Below are positions 1 to 9,600 of a DNA stretch of 64,000 nt, piece by piece. The notes under the pieces are model-generated. The model ran no database searches. It saw only the letters and a list, made by a program, of their open reading frames with translations, and was not told the DNA's origin. Position 1 is the stretch's first letter; every line of letters begins with the position of its first letter. The translations under genes were made by a program, and so were the position numbers. The DNA comes from Novosphingobium sp. PP1Y (GTDB lineage Bacteria; Pseudomonadota; Alphaproteobacteria; Sphingomonadales; Sphingomonadaceae): positions 713,001 through 777,000 of the forward strand of contig NC_015580.1 of the NCBI RefSeq assembly GCF_000253255.1. Direction: 5' to 3'.

Positions 1-36
1 ATGGCGTACGGGCGCTATCCCGTATAAGGCGGCGCC

Positions 37-1671
37 ATGCTTCGCCTATCCGACCTGGCACTTCCACTCGATCACAGTTCCGCCGAGCTCGAGCAGGCCG
101 TCATCGCCCGCCTGGGCATCGATCCTGCCGATCTTGAGCGGATGACCATCGTGCGCCGCGGCAACGACGCCCGGCGTAAGGCCGCGATCAAGCTGGTCTA
201 TTCGCTCGACATCGTGCTGCGCAACGAGGCCGAGGTGCTGGCCCGCTTCGCCGACGACCAGCACGTGCGGCAGACGCCGGACACGTCCTACAAGTTCGTG
301 ACCCATGCGCCCGCGAACTATGACGGTCCGCGCCCGGTCGTGATCGGGGCGGGCCCCTGCGGCCTGCTGGCCGGGCTGGTGCTGGCGCAGATGGGCTTCC
401 GGCCGATCATCGTCGAACGCGGCAAGGCCGTGCGCGAGAGGACCAAGGATACCTGGGGGCTGTGGCGCCGCTCGGTCCTCAACCCGGAAAGCAACGTGCA
501 GTTCGGCGAAGGCGGTGCCGGTACCTTCTCTGACGGCAAGCTCTACAGCCGCATCAAGGACCAGCGCCATCTGGGCCGCAAGGTCCTGTCCGAATTCGTC
601 AAGGCGGGGGCGCCCGACGACATCCTCACCGAGGCGCATCCCCACATCGGCACCTTCCGCCTGGTGACGATGGTCATGTCGATGCGCGAGACGATCGAAA
701 AGCTGGGCGGGGAATACCGCTTCCAGACCCGGGTCGAGGACTTCGAGATCGAAGAGGGCGCCGACGGCGAACGCCGCCTCGTCGGCCTGCATCTGTCCGA
801 TGGCGAATATCTGCCCGCACGCCACGTGATCATGGCCGTCGGTCACTCTGCGCGCGATACCTTCTACAAGCTGCACGAGCGCGGCGTGCATATCGAGGCG
901 AAGCCCTTTGCCATCGGTGTGCGCATCGAACATCCGCAAAGCTGGATCGATACCGCCCGCTACGGGCCGAGCGCGGGCAACAAGATTCTGGGCGCGGCGG
1001 CCTATTCGCTTTCGCACAAGTGCTCGAACGGGCGCGTGGTCTATTCGTTCTGCATGTGCCCGGGCGGTCGCGTCGTTGCCGCCACGTCCGAGGAGGGCCG
1101 TGTCGTCACCAACGGCATGAGCCAGTACTCGCGCGCCGAATTCAACGCCAATTCGGGTATCGTCGTCGATATCGATCCGGAGCGCGACTATCCCGGCGAT
1201 CCGCTGGCGGGCATCGCCTTCCAGCGCAAGTTCGAGGAACTGGCCTACAAGGCGGGCGGCTCCAACTACAAGGCGCCGGGCCAGAAGCTCGGCGATTTCC
1301 TTGCCGGACGGCCTTCCACCGAGTTCGGCGTCGTCACGCCCAGCTATCAGCCCGGCGTGCACCTGACCGACCTCAGCGAGTGTCTGCCCGACTATGTGAT
1401 CGAATCCATTCGTGAGGCGCTGCCCGTGTTCGGACGGCAGGTGCCGGGATACGATCATCCCGACGTGGTGATGACCGGTGTCGAAACGCGCACCTCCTCG
1501 CCGGTGCGGATTACCCGAGGTCGCGACTACCAGAGCCTCAATACCCGCGGTCTCTACCCGGCGGGTGAGGGTGCAGGCTATGCGGGCGGCATCCTCAGCG
1601 CCGCGGTCGACGGCATTCGCGTGGCCGAGGCGCTGGCTCTCGAACTGGTGTCCGAGCCGGTTCCGGCGTGA
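37..1671 (+). CDS. FAD-dependent dehydrogenase (COG2509-type)
   Basis: A 544-residue flavoprotein of the uncharacterised FAD-dependent dehydrogenase family. A dinucleotide-binding motif, VIGAGPCGLLAG, lies near residue 102, after an N-terminal domain of about 95 residues that is usual in this family. The conserved QFGEGGAGTFSDGKL stretch follows near residue 155, and a C-terminal GLYPAGEGAGYAGG motif closes the FAD site. The substrate is not known for the family. A weak AAGG lies before the ATG. The stop overlaps the GTG start of the next flavoprotein (GTGA), so the two are probably cotranscribed and coupled. The family call is firm; the physiological role is open. Confidence 0.85.
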   Translation: MLRLSDLALPLDHSSAELEQAVIARLGIDPADLERMTIVRRGNDARRKAAIKLVYSLDIVLRNEAEVLARFADDQHVRQTPDTSYKFVTHAPANYDGPRPVVIGAGPCGLLAGLVLAQMGFRPIIVERGKAVRERTKDTWGLWRRSVLNPESNVQFGEGGAGTFSDGKLYSRIKDQRHLGRKVLSEFVKAGAPDDILTEAHPHIGTFRLVTMVMSMRETIEKLGGEYRFQTRVEDFEIEEGADGERRLVGLHLSDGEYLPARHVIMAVGHSARDTFYKLHERGVHIEAKPFAIGVRIEHPQSWIDTARYGPSAGNKILGAAAYSLSHKCSNGRVVYSFCMCPGGRVVAATSEEGRVVTNGMSQYSRAEFNANSGIVVDIDPERDYPGDPLAGIAFQRKFEELAYKAGGSNYKAPGQKLGDFLAGRPSTEFGVVTPSYQPGVHLTDLSECLPDYVIESIREALPVFGRQVPGYDHPDVVMTGVETRTSSPVRITRGRDYQSLNTRGLYPAGEGAGYAGGILSAAVDGIRVAEALALELVSEPVPA

Positions 1672-2867
1672 CCGCAAGCTACGATGCGATCGTGCTCGGC
1701 GCAGGTGCGGCCGGGCTGTTCTGTGCTGCCACGGCGGGTCAGCGCGGTCGGCGCGTGCTGCTGCTCGACCATGCCGCGCAAGTGGGCAAGAAGATCCTGA
1801 TTTCCGGCGGCGGGCGCTGCAACTTCACCAATATCCATACCGGACCTGACCGCTATCTTTCGCAGAACCCGCATTTCGCGAAGTCGGCGCTCAGCCGCTA
1901 CACCGCGCAGGATTTCCTGGCGCTGGTCGAAAGCCATGGCATCGCCTGGCATGAAAAGACGCTGGGCCAGCTCTTCTGCGACCAGAGCGCCAGGCAGATC
2001 GTCGCGATGCTGCTGGACGAATGCGCCAAGGGCGGCGTCGAGGTACACTGCGGCGATGCCGTCGGCGGCGTCGACCATGCCGACGGCGCCTACCGCGTGC
2101 GCTACGGCGATAGCGAGGCGAGCGCGCCTGCGCTGGTGATCGCTACCGGCGGTCCCTCGATCCCGAAGATGGGCGCTAGCGGCTTCGCCTACGACCTGGC
2201 GCGCCAGTTCGGCTTGAAGGTCGTGCAGCCGCGTCCGGCGCTGGTGCCCTTGACCCTGCCGGGCGATGACACGCTGTTTCGCGAGCTTTCGGGCGTGTCC
2301 ACCGAAGTGATCGCCCGTGTCGAGGGTAAGGGGAAGGGCGCCCCGGCCTTTCGCGAGGCGGCGCTGTTCACCCACCGCGGCCTTTCCGGCCCGGCGATCC
2401 TGCAGATCTCCAGCTACTGGCAGCGCGGCGATACCGTGACCACGCAGTTCGTGCCGGACCGCGTGGAGGGGTGGCTGAAGCAGGCGAAGCGCGATCGTCC
2501 GAAGGCGACATTGCGCAAACTGCTCTCCGAAGACCTGCCCGATCGCCTGTCCCAGGCGCTGTGCGACAGGCTCGGCCTTGCCGGCGATCTGGGCAACCTC
2601 TCCGACAAGGCGCTCGGCGCGGCCGAAGCGAAGCTGGCGCGCTGGCCCTTCGTGCCCGACGGCAGCGAGGGCTTCGCCAAGGCGGAAGTGACGGCCGGCG
2701 GCATCGACACGCGCGGTATCTCGTCCAAGACCATGGAAGCGCTCAAGGTGCCCGGCCTCTACGTCATCGGCGAGGCTGCCGATGTCACGGGGTGGCTGGG
2801 CGGCTACAACTTCCAGTGGGCCTGGGCGAGCGCGAGGGCGGCCGGCCTGGCACTGGCGGAAGGTTAG
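1668..2867 (+). CDS. HI0933/YhiN-family flavoprotein
   Basis: A 399-residue NAD(P)/FAD-dependent oxidoreductase. The N-terminal FAD motif is VLGAGAAGLFCA, followed by the family signature GKKILISGGGRCNFTN. Near the C-terminus, GLYVIGEAADVTGWLGGYN matches the second FAD-contact motif. The GTG start lies inside the stop of the preceding gene (GTGA overlap), which fixes it and implies translational coupling. YhiN-like proteins are widespread but have no settled reaction; a tRNA or quinone-related redox role has not been shown. It ends 12 bases from the convergent msrA stop. Confidence 0.85.
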   Translation: MTASYDAIVLGAGAAGLFCAATAGQRGRRVLLLDHAAQVGKKILISGGGRCNFTNIHTGPDRYLSQNPHFAKSALSRYTAQDFLALVESHGIAWHEKTLGQLFCDQSARQIVAMLLDECAKGGVEVHCGDAVGGVDHADGAYRVRYGDSEASAPALVIATGGPSIPKMGASGFAYDLARQFGLKVVQPRPALVPLTLPGDDTLFRELSGVSTEVIARVEGKGKGAPAFREAALFTHRGLSGPAILQISSYWQRGDTVTTQFVPDRVEGWLKQAKRDRPKATLRKLLSEDLPDRLSQALCDRLGLAGDLGNLSDKALGAAEAKLARWPFVPDGSEGFAKAEVTAGGIDTRGISSKTMEALKVPGLYVIGEAADVTGWLGGYNFQWAWASARAAGLALAEG

Positions 2868-2879
2868 CTCGCGCCGTCG

Positions 2880-3554
2880 TCAATTGCGGTAGAGGCTGGG
2901 ATATTCCTTGCGGAACGCGGCCAGCTTCGGCTTGTCCCAGCGTGCGATGTAGGGGTGCTGCGGGTTCTTGCGCATGAAGTCCTGATGATAGGCTTCGGCA
3001 GGATAGAAGGCCCCGCTCTCCAGCTTCGTGGCGATCGGCTTGGGAAAGCTCTTCGCCTTGGTCAGCTTGGCGATATAGGCCTGCGCCGTGGCGCGCTGGA
3101 CGGCGTTCTGCGGAAAGATCGCCGAGCGGTAGCTGGGGCCGACGTCGGGGTATTGCCGGTTCACCTGGGTCGGGTCATGCGCGACCGAGAAGTAGATCTG
3201 GAGCAGGGTGCCGTAGCTGACCTTGGCTGGATCGTAGACGATCCGCACGGCCTCGGCGTGGCCGGTTTTCTCGGAGGACACATCGCCGTAGTTGGCCGTA
3301 CTCTTTTGTCCGCCGGCATATCCCGAGGTGACTGACTTTACCCCGCGCACATGCTCGTAGAGGCCTTCGATGCCCCAGAAGCAGCCGCCTGCCAGAACGG
3401 CCACCTGATCGCCGGACGGTACGGCCTTTTCCGCCGGGGGAGGCGGGATGCGGCTGGCCGCGCTGCTCGTTTCGGCGGGCAGCAGGGTGCCGGCAGCCAG
3501 GGCGAGGGCGCCTGCACCTGCCAGCAGGATGATGGGGACGGGGCGAATGGCCAT
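2880..3554 (-). CDS. msrA: Exported peptide-methionine (S)-S-oxide reductase
   Basis: MsrA reduces methionine-S-sulfoxide in proteins. The catalytic motif GGCFWG is present, with the family block VTSGYAGG after it. The chosen ATG (codon ending at 3554) has a GGGAG site about seven bases upstream and gives a 224-residue protein that starts MAIRPVPIILLAGAGAL, a hydrophobic signal peptide ending in an Ala/Ser-rich segment. A longer frame starting upstream would add 21 residues and hide the signal, so it is less likely. The signal suggests repair of periplasmic proteins, unlike the usual cytoplasmic MsrA. It appears to be its own unit, or a distal gene behind the LacI regulator. Confidence 0.9.
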   Translation of the reverse strand: MAIRPVPIILLAGAGALALAAGTLLPAETSSAASRIPPPPAEKAVPSGDQVAVLAGGCFWGIEGLYEHVRGVKSVTSGYAGGQKSTANYGDVSSEKTGHAEAVRIVYDPAKVSYGTLLQIYFSVAHDPTQVNRQYPDVGPSYRSAIFPQNAVQRATAQAYIAKLTKAKSFPKPIATKLESGAFYPAEAYHQDFMRKNPQHPYIARWDKPKLAAFRKEYPSLYRN

Positions 3555-3658
3555 GGTTGCTTCTCCCGGTATCTGGGCGCCTTGGACGACAGTCCGCCCC
3601 TTCTCTAGGGCATGCAACCTGAACCTGCGCTAAGCAGTGCCTTGTCGGCTGAAAAAGG

Positions 3659-4705
3659 TCAGGCGGCGCTTCTGGTCGTTCCGCGCACGATCAATTGTGG
3701 GGCATTCACGAAATGATCGGTATCCTCCCCGGCGATGCGCGCCTTGAGCTTTTCGACAAGAATCCTTGCACCCAGATCGATTTCCTGCCGGATCGTCGTG
3801 AGCGGCGGCATGGTCTGCGAAGCGAGCGGCAGGTCGTCGAAACCCACGATCTGCACGTCGTCGGGAACCGCGCGCCCATGCTGGTGCAGGACGCGCAAGG
3901 CTGACATCGCGATCAGGTCGGATGCGGCGAAAATGCCGTCGACCTTGCAGTCGGGCAAAGTCCTTTCGATTTGCGATGCCATGGTGGCGGCGGCCAGGTC
4001 GATCGGCAGGTGGACGAGCGGGATGCCCGCTGCATCGGCGACGGATTTGGCCGCCCGATAGCGGGCCGCGATCTCGATGCCGGTCGTGACGCCGAGGAAG
4101 GCAAGGCTGCGCGCGCCGCAAGCAATCAGGTGCTCTGCCGCCATGCGACCGCCAAGGGCATTGTCGGTTCCGACCACGCAGTGCCTCTGTCCCGGGGTGT
4201 GATGTCCCCACACGGTCAGCGGATGGTAATGGCCGGCAACGCTTTCGATGATGTCGAACTGGTCCGACTGGCCGATGACGATGACGCCGTCGACCATCCC
4301 CGAACCGGTCAACTGTTCCAGCCAGTCGGTCGTATCTTCCGGGATCACGCGGCGCAGCATGACGTCGTAGCCGCTTTCCGTCAGTTCGTCGGCGATCTGG
4401 CCCAGCAGCGTGAGGAAGAACGGGTCGGAGATATGCTGACGCTTTTCGTGGCCGAGGGGAACGACCACGCCGATCAGGCCCGTCTTCTGCGAGCGTAGCT
4501 TGCTTGCCATCTGGTTGGGACGAAAGCCGTGCTCCCGCGCCAGCGTCTGGATACGATCGCGTGTTTCGGCATTGACCAGCGACTTGCCGGCGAGCGCTCG
4601 CGAAACCGTGCCGGCCGAAACGCCTGCGATGCGGGCAAGATCGGCAAGAGTGCGGACTTTTTGAGGTTCCCCGTTCTTACCGAGGTGATTTTCGCTATTT
4701 TTCAT
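3659..4705 (-). CDS. LacI-family transcriptional regulator
   Basis: A 348-residue repressor or activator. An N-terminal helix-turn-helix, TLADLARIAGVSAGTVSRAL, sits near residues 19-38 and is followed by the hinge region. After that comes a periplasmic-binding-like effector domain containing GLIGVVVP near the start and VDGIFAASDL and VQIVGFDDLP later. The ATG has GGGGA just upstream. It lies 87 bases downstream of the sugar MFS gene on the same strand, so it most likely controls that transporter and probably carbohydrate genes outside the window. The inducer cannot be read from sequence. Confidence 0.88.
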   Translation of the reverse strand: MKNSENHLGKNGEPQKVRTLADLARIAGVSAGTVSRALAGKSLVNAETRDRIQTLAREHGFRPNQMASKLRSQKTGLIGVVVPLGHEKRQHISDPFFLTLLGQIADELTESGYDVMLRRVIPEDTTDWLEQLTGSGMVDGVIVIGQSDQFDIIESVAGHYHPLTVWGHHTPGQRHCVVGTDNALGGRMAAEHLIACGARSLAFLGVTTGIEIAARYRAAKSVADAAGIPLVHLPIDLAAATMASQIERTLPDCKVDGIFAASDLIAMSALRVLHQHGRAVPDDVQIVGFDDLPLASQTMPPLTTIRQEIDLGARILVEKLKARIAGEDTDHFVNAPQLIVRGTTRSAA

Positions 4706-4760
4706 ATGTCCCCATTCCGGCCGCGGCTCTTACCACCAAGGCTGGCGGGCAGGAAGTTGC

Positions 4761-4778
4761 TAGTCATCAAGGTGACTA
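4761..4778. promoter_or_regulatory. Inverted repeat upstream of the LacI-type gene
   Basis: A perfect 6-base inverted repeat, TAGTCA-N6-TGACTA, lies in the gap between the MFS stop and the regulator start, about 56 bases before the regulator ATG. Its position fits an autoregulatory operator, but LacI operators usually have a central CG, which this lacks, so the assignment is tentative. Confidence 0.3.
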
Positions 4779-4792
4779 TTTGTTCATAATCA

Positions 4793-6112
4793 TTAACATG
4801 TTCTTGGCTTGCCCCCTGCCGGAACGAACAGTGTCGCAATCGCGCCGGTCAACATCAGTACTCCGGCAAACATCAATGCATTACGCGAATCCCCGCCCAG
4901 CAGTGGCGTGTAGATCACCGGCATTGTCAAAGTTTCGATCAGCATGGGAATGACGATGAACATGTTGAAGATGCCCATGTAGATTCCATAGCGCTCGGAC
5001 GGGATGGAATCGGCGAGCATGACGTAAGTGTTGCCCATCATGCCGGCCCAGCCCAGGCCGATGCCCAGCATCAGCGCGTAAAGCAGCGGCAGCGATCCGA
5101 CGTTGGGGATGGCCAGCATGGCCAGCCCCGAGGCGGTCAGGCACACGGCGTGGGTGCTGCGTGCGCCCTGGCGCTTGACGATCGGGATGAGGGCAAGGGC
5201 GGCAAGAAAGGCGATGAAGTTGAAGAAGGCGCCCAGCTGCTGGGCGGTCAATGTGCCGGAACGGAAGCCTTCGGAACCGGGATCAGTCGTATCGAACAGA
5301 GAGCGCGACAGCGCGAAGGCGATGTACTGCCAGTACACGAACATCGCATACCACTGGCACAGCATGGCCAGGGCAAGCTGGCGCATGGGGCGCGGCATCT
5401 GCCGGATGGCGCTGCCGATCTCGCGCAAGGTGGCTCCTGTTGTGAGCGGCGATCTGTCGATATGTGCGCGCTGTTCCTCGGAAAGGGGCAGTTCCGGTAC
5501 GCGCCAGACCGAATAGACGATCGTCGCGATCGACAGGATCGCGCCGATCACGAAGGCGATGCGGATCACGATGGGAATGCCATTGGGATCGAGCGCGTTG
5601 CGGTCGATCACGGCGGTGAGCAGCGAAGGGCTGAGATAGGACAGGGTCTGGGCAAGACCGGTAAAGGCGCTCTGGGTAAGGAAGCCGGTGGGGCGCTGGT
5701 CCGGTGCCAGGCGGTCCGCGACATAAGCGCGATAAGGTTCCATCGCGGTGTTGTTGCCTGCATCCAGCAGCCAGAGCATGCTCGCCGCAACCCAGAGCGT
5801 GGGCGAATAGGGCATGGCCAGAAGGCACAGCGAACAGATCACCGCGCCGATCAGGAAATAGGGCGTGCGGCGGCCCAAGCGCGATCGGGTGCGGTCGCTC
5901 ATGGCACCGATGATCGGCTGGACGAAAAGGCCGGTGATCGGGCCTGCCAGCCAGAGCAGCGGCATGATTGCCTCGCTGGCGCCGAGAATGCCGTAGAAGG
6001 GCCCCATGTTCGCCTGCTGCAGGCCGAAGCTGAACTGCAGGCCGAAGAAGCCGACGTTCATCTCGACAATGCGAGCGAGCGGCAGGCGCGGCTTCTTCTG
6101 TGCGATCGACAT
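4793..6112 (-). CDS. MFS sugar transporter (SLC45/GPH-like)
   Basis: A 439-residue membrane protein with about 12 hydrophobic segments. The N-terminus FGLQFSFGLQQANMGPFY and the loop GAMSDRTRSRLGRRTPY, a GxxxDRxxxxxGRR-type motif after the second helix, are typical of SLC45-like sucrose/maltose-type carriers. The start MSIAQKK has GGAGAA seven bases upstream; a longer frame reaching 6364 is low-complexity and has no site. The neighbouring LacI regulator supports uptake of a sugar or glycoside. The exact substrate is unknown. Confidence 0.82.
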   Translation of the reverse strand: MSIAQKKPRLPLARIVEMNVGFFGLQFSFGLQQANMGPFYGILGASEAIMPLLWLAGPITGLFVQPIIGAMSDRTRSRLGRRTPYFLIGAVICSLCLLAMPYSPTLWVAASMLWLLDAGNNTAMEPYRAYVADRLAPDQRPTGFLTQSAFTGLAQTLSYLSPSLLTAVIDRNALDPNGIPIVIRIAFVIGAILSIATIVYSVWRVPELPLSEEQRAHIDRSPLTTGATLREIGSAIRQMPRPMRQLALAMLCQWYAMFVYWQYIAFALSRSLFDTTDPGSEGFRSGTLTAQQLGAFFNFIAFLAALALIPIVKRQGARSTHAVCLTASGLAMLAIPNVGSLPLLYALMLGIGLGWAGMMGNTYVMLADSIPSERYGIYMGIFNMFIVIPMLIETLTMPVIYTPLLGGDSRNALMFAGVLMLTGAIATLFVPAGGKPRTC

Positions 6113-6613
6113 GGACCATTCTCCGCTGCAGGAGGCGCTCACTGCCGCTTGACTGGTCCATGGCTCGCACAATCGGCCTGCCCCTGCAAATCGATTGGGC
6201 AGCCTTGGCCCCCCAGCATCGAGAAGGCGGCGCCCCATGCCTTGGAATGGGCAGGGGCCGAAGTTTCGCCCATTCGCTTGGCCATCGGGGATGCAAGGCT
6301 TGAGCGGCGGGACGAGCGGGAACACCACGATCTCGCGTTGGCCCGACCAATTTCGACATGACATGCTGAAGATTGATTATTGTTCTGTGCCGTAATTTCG
6401 TTACACGCGTGGCAAGCATCACCTCGAGAAGCAACCGGCCCTTGGGTCGCAACCAGAAACAGAAAAAAAGCGTTTAAAAATAATGCCGCCTTCGCTCGTC
6501 GTGCGAAGGCGGTTGATGCCGGAAGCCAATTCCGGGCCTATAACAGAGATTGTCGAGTCGGACCCTCCGGCGAGGGCAAGTTCCGATCCCGACAGCAAAT
6601 CGCGGAGAAGGAA
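6113..6613. other. Divergent intergenic region, MFS / NAD-GDH
   Basis: This 501-base spacer separates the leftward transporter from the rightward dehydrogenase and must hold both promoters. It contains a small AATCGATT palindrome at 6189-6196, an imperfect dyad with GTAA and TTAC arms at about 6393-6405 that could be an operator, an A-rich stretch around 6465-6484, and a strong hairpin at 6486-6512. Frames running through it are shadow extensions of the two genes; no separate coding sequence is supported. Confidence 0.5.
6465..6512 (-). terminator. Orphan intrinsic-terminator-like hairpin
   Basis: A perfect 9-base stem, CCGCCTTCG (6486-6494) with CGAAGGCGG (6504-6512), has a 9-base loop. Read leftward it is followed by a T-rich tail (the + strand is A-rich at 6465-6484), which is the form of a rho-independent terminator on the minus strand. 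No minus-strand gene ends here, so it may stop antisense transcription, end a small RNA, or act as a leader structure for the dehydrogenase on the plus strand. Confidence 0.45.
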
Positions 6614-9600
6614 ATGAGTGCAGGCGAAGTGGCCGTAACCGGCAAGGCGCGGTCGAAGCAGTCTTCCAAAGGCGCATCCGGGCGGCTGGAGGGGGTGATT
6701 GCGGATCGCATTCGCGACTCGCTGCTGCCGGTCGACGGACCCGCGGATGCCTCGTGGATCGAGGATGCCGCGCGCAGCCTTCTCGATGCAGCTACCAACC
6801 GTCCCACCGGTGAGCCTGTGGTCGATCTCACTTCCGCAAGCGACGAACGGCGCTACCTGCGCATTGCCCTGATTAACGACGATATGCCGTTCCTCGTCGA
6901 CTCGGTCGCCGCAGCGATTGCCGATGCCGGGCTCGTCATCGACCGCCTCGCCCACCCGGTGCTGTCGGTGAAGCGCAACGCCAAAGGCCAGCTCGAGGAA
7001 TTCCCCGGGCTGGACGCGGCGGGCACCGTGCGTGAATCGATGATCTATATCGAGACAGCGCGTGTCGATGCCCGCCAGCGTCGTGCCCTGATCCGCTCGC
7101 TTGAATCCACCCTGGCCGACGTTCGCAGCGCTGTGAAGGACTGGCCGCGCATGGTCGAGGCGATGACCATCGATGCCGAACAGGTCGACGACGCCGAAGG
7201 CGCCGCGCTGCTGCGCTGGTTCGCCGGGGGGATGCTCACCCAGCTCGGCCATGTCACGCGTCGGCGCGACGGTACGCACGGCCAGCTGCTGGGTGTGTGT
7301 CGCCGCGGAACCCGCGATATCCTGTCTGCAACCAGTTACGATCAGGCCTTTGCAGAGTTCGACCGCCAGGTCGAGGCGGGCACCATCGTTTCGCCGATGG
7401 TGATCAAGGCCAACCGCATGGCCACCGTCCACCGCCGCGTGCCGATGGACCTCTTCATCGTTCCGGTCATCGACGAGGGCCGGGTTACTGCCCTTTCGGT
7501 CCATGCCGGAATCTGGACGAGCGCCGCGCTCGCGGCGCCTCCGGGCGATGTCCCGCGCCTGCGCGTGCTGCTGACCGGTCTTGCCGGCAAGCTCGGCCTC
7601 GATCCGATCGGCCATACCGGCAAGGCACTGGCCCATGCGCTGACCAGCCTGCCGCATGATCTTGTCCTTGGCCTTGGTTCCTACGACGTGGAGCGGCTGG
7701 CGACGACGATGACGGGGCTGGTGGACCGCCCCCGGCCACGCCTGCTGATCACCAGCGCACCGCTTTCGCGCCACCTTTTCGTGTTCGTCTGGCTGCCGCG
7801 CGACATGGTCTCGACCCAGATGCGCCGCCGCATCCAGTCGATGATCGAGGAAGCGGCAGAAGCGCCGACCATCGACTGGAGCCTGCAGGTCGAAGCCGGC
7901 AACCTGGCCATGATGCGCTTCACGCTCGACATTCGCGAAGGCGCCAGCGCGCTCAATGAAGATGCGCTCGACCAGCACCTGCAGGTCATGCTGCGCGGCT
8001 GGGGCGAAGCGGTTGAGGCTGTCCTGGCGCAAGGGATGGACCCGGCGCGTGCGGCCGCCGTCGCCGGGCGCTATGCCGATGCCTTCCCGCTGTCCTACCG
8101 CACCGATTACGGCCCGGTCGAAGCCGCGCTGGACATCTCGCACATGCGCAAGGTGGTCGTGGGCGAGGCAGCGGAGGGCGAACATCGCCATGGCCTGCGC
8201 GACGCGCGCCTTTATCGCCATGCCAGCGACGATGCCGCGCACCTGCGCCTCAAGGTCTATCAGGCAGAGGGCAGCCTGCCATTGTCCGATGCGGTTCCGG
8301 CGCTTGAGAATTTCGGCTTCCGCGTCCTTGCCGAAGTCCCCACGCCGCTGGAGAGCGGGCGCATCGGCACGATCCACGATTTCACGCTGGCGCTGCCGGT
8401 CGGCCGCAATGCGGAGGAGGTTCTGGGCCTCGGCGAAATGATCGAGGATGCGCTGTGTTCGGTCCTCAACAACGAGAGCGAGAACGATGCGTTCAACCGC
8501 CTCGTGCCGATGCTCGGCCTCTCCAAGCGCGAGACCAACTGGCTGCGCGCCTGGTATCGTTACTTGCGCCAGGGCGGTACCCATTTCGGGATCGCCACCG
8601 TAGTCGATGCGCTGCAGGGCGCGCCCCGCGTGACGACAGCGATCATCGCGCTGTTCCGCGCCATTCACGACCCGCAGTTCCAGGGCGACAGGGAGCAGGC
8701 GAGGCTGGATGCGGAAGAGCAGATCCGCGCAGGTCTCGCCGATGTCGTCGCCATCAACGACGACCGCCTGCTGCGCGCATACCGCGATCTCGTGCTGGCG
8801 ATGCAGCGCACCAATGCCTTTGCCCATGCCGGGCAACTGGCACTGGCCTTCAAGTTCGATTCCGCGCTCGTTCCCGGCCTGCCCCGGCCGCTGCCCTGGC
8901 GCGAGATCTTCGTCTATTCTCGGCGCGTCGAAGGCATCCACTTGCGCGCCGGGCCGGTTGCACGCGGCGGCCTGCGCTGGTCCGATCGCCGCGACGACTA
9001 TCGCACCGAGATCCTCGGGCTGATGAAGGCGCAGCGCGTCAAGAACGCGGTGATCGTGCCGACCGGGGCCAAGGGCGGCTTCTATCCCAAGCAGCTTCCC
9101 GATCCCGCGCTCGATCGGGCCGGATGGGCGGCAGAGGGGCAGGGCTGCTACGAGGTTTTCATCGCCACCCTGCTTTCGGTGACCGACAACATCGTCAAGG
9201 ACAAGGTGGTCCATCCCGAAGACGTGGTGATCCTCGACGGTGAGGACCCCTATTTCGTCGTCGCGGCGGACAAGGGTACGGCCAAGTTCTCCGACGTTGC
9301 CAACGGCATCGCGGAATCGCGCGACTTCTGGCTCGACGATGCCTTCGCCAGCGGCGGATCCAATGGCTACGATCACAAGGCCATGGGTATCACCGCGCGC
9401 GGGGCCTGGCTTTCGGTGCGCCGCCATTTCCTTGAAATGGGCATCGACGTGCAAAGCCAGCCGGTACGCGTCATCGGCTGCGGCGACATGTCGGGCGACG
9501 TTTTCGGCAACGGCATGCTGCTGTCCAGGGCGATCAAGCTCGTCGCCGCCTTCGACCACCGGCACATCTTCTTCGATCCCGATCCGGACCCGGCAAGCAG

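Noticed and set aside
1..27. Short frame ATG to TAA at the window edge
   Set aside because: Only eight codons are visible. It could be the end of an upstream gene, but nothing supports a product.
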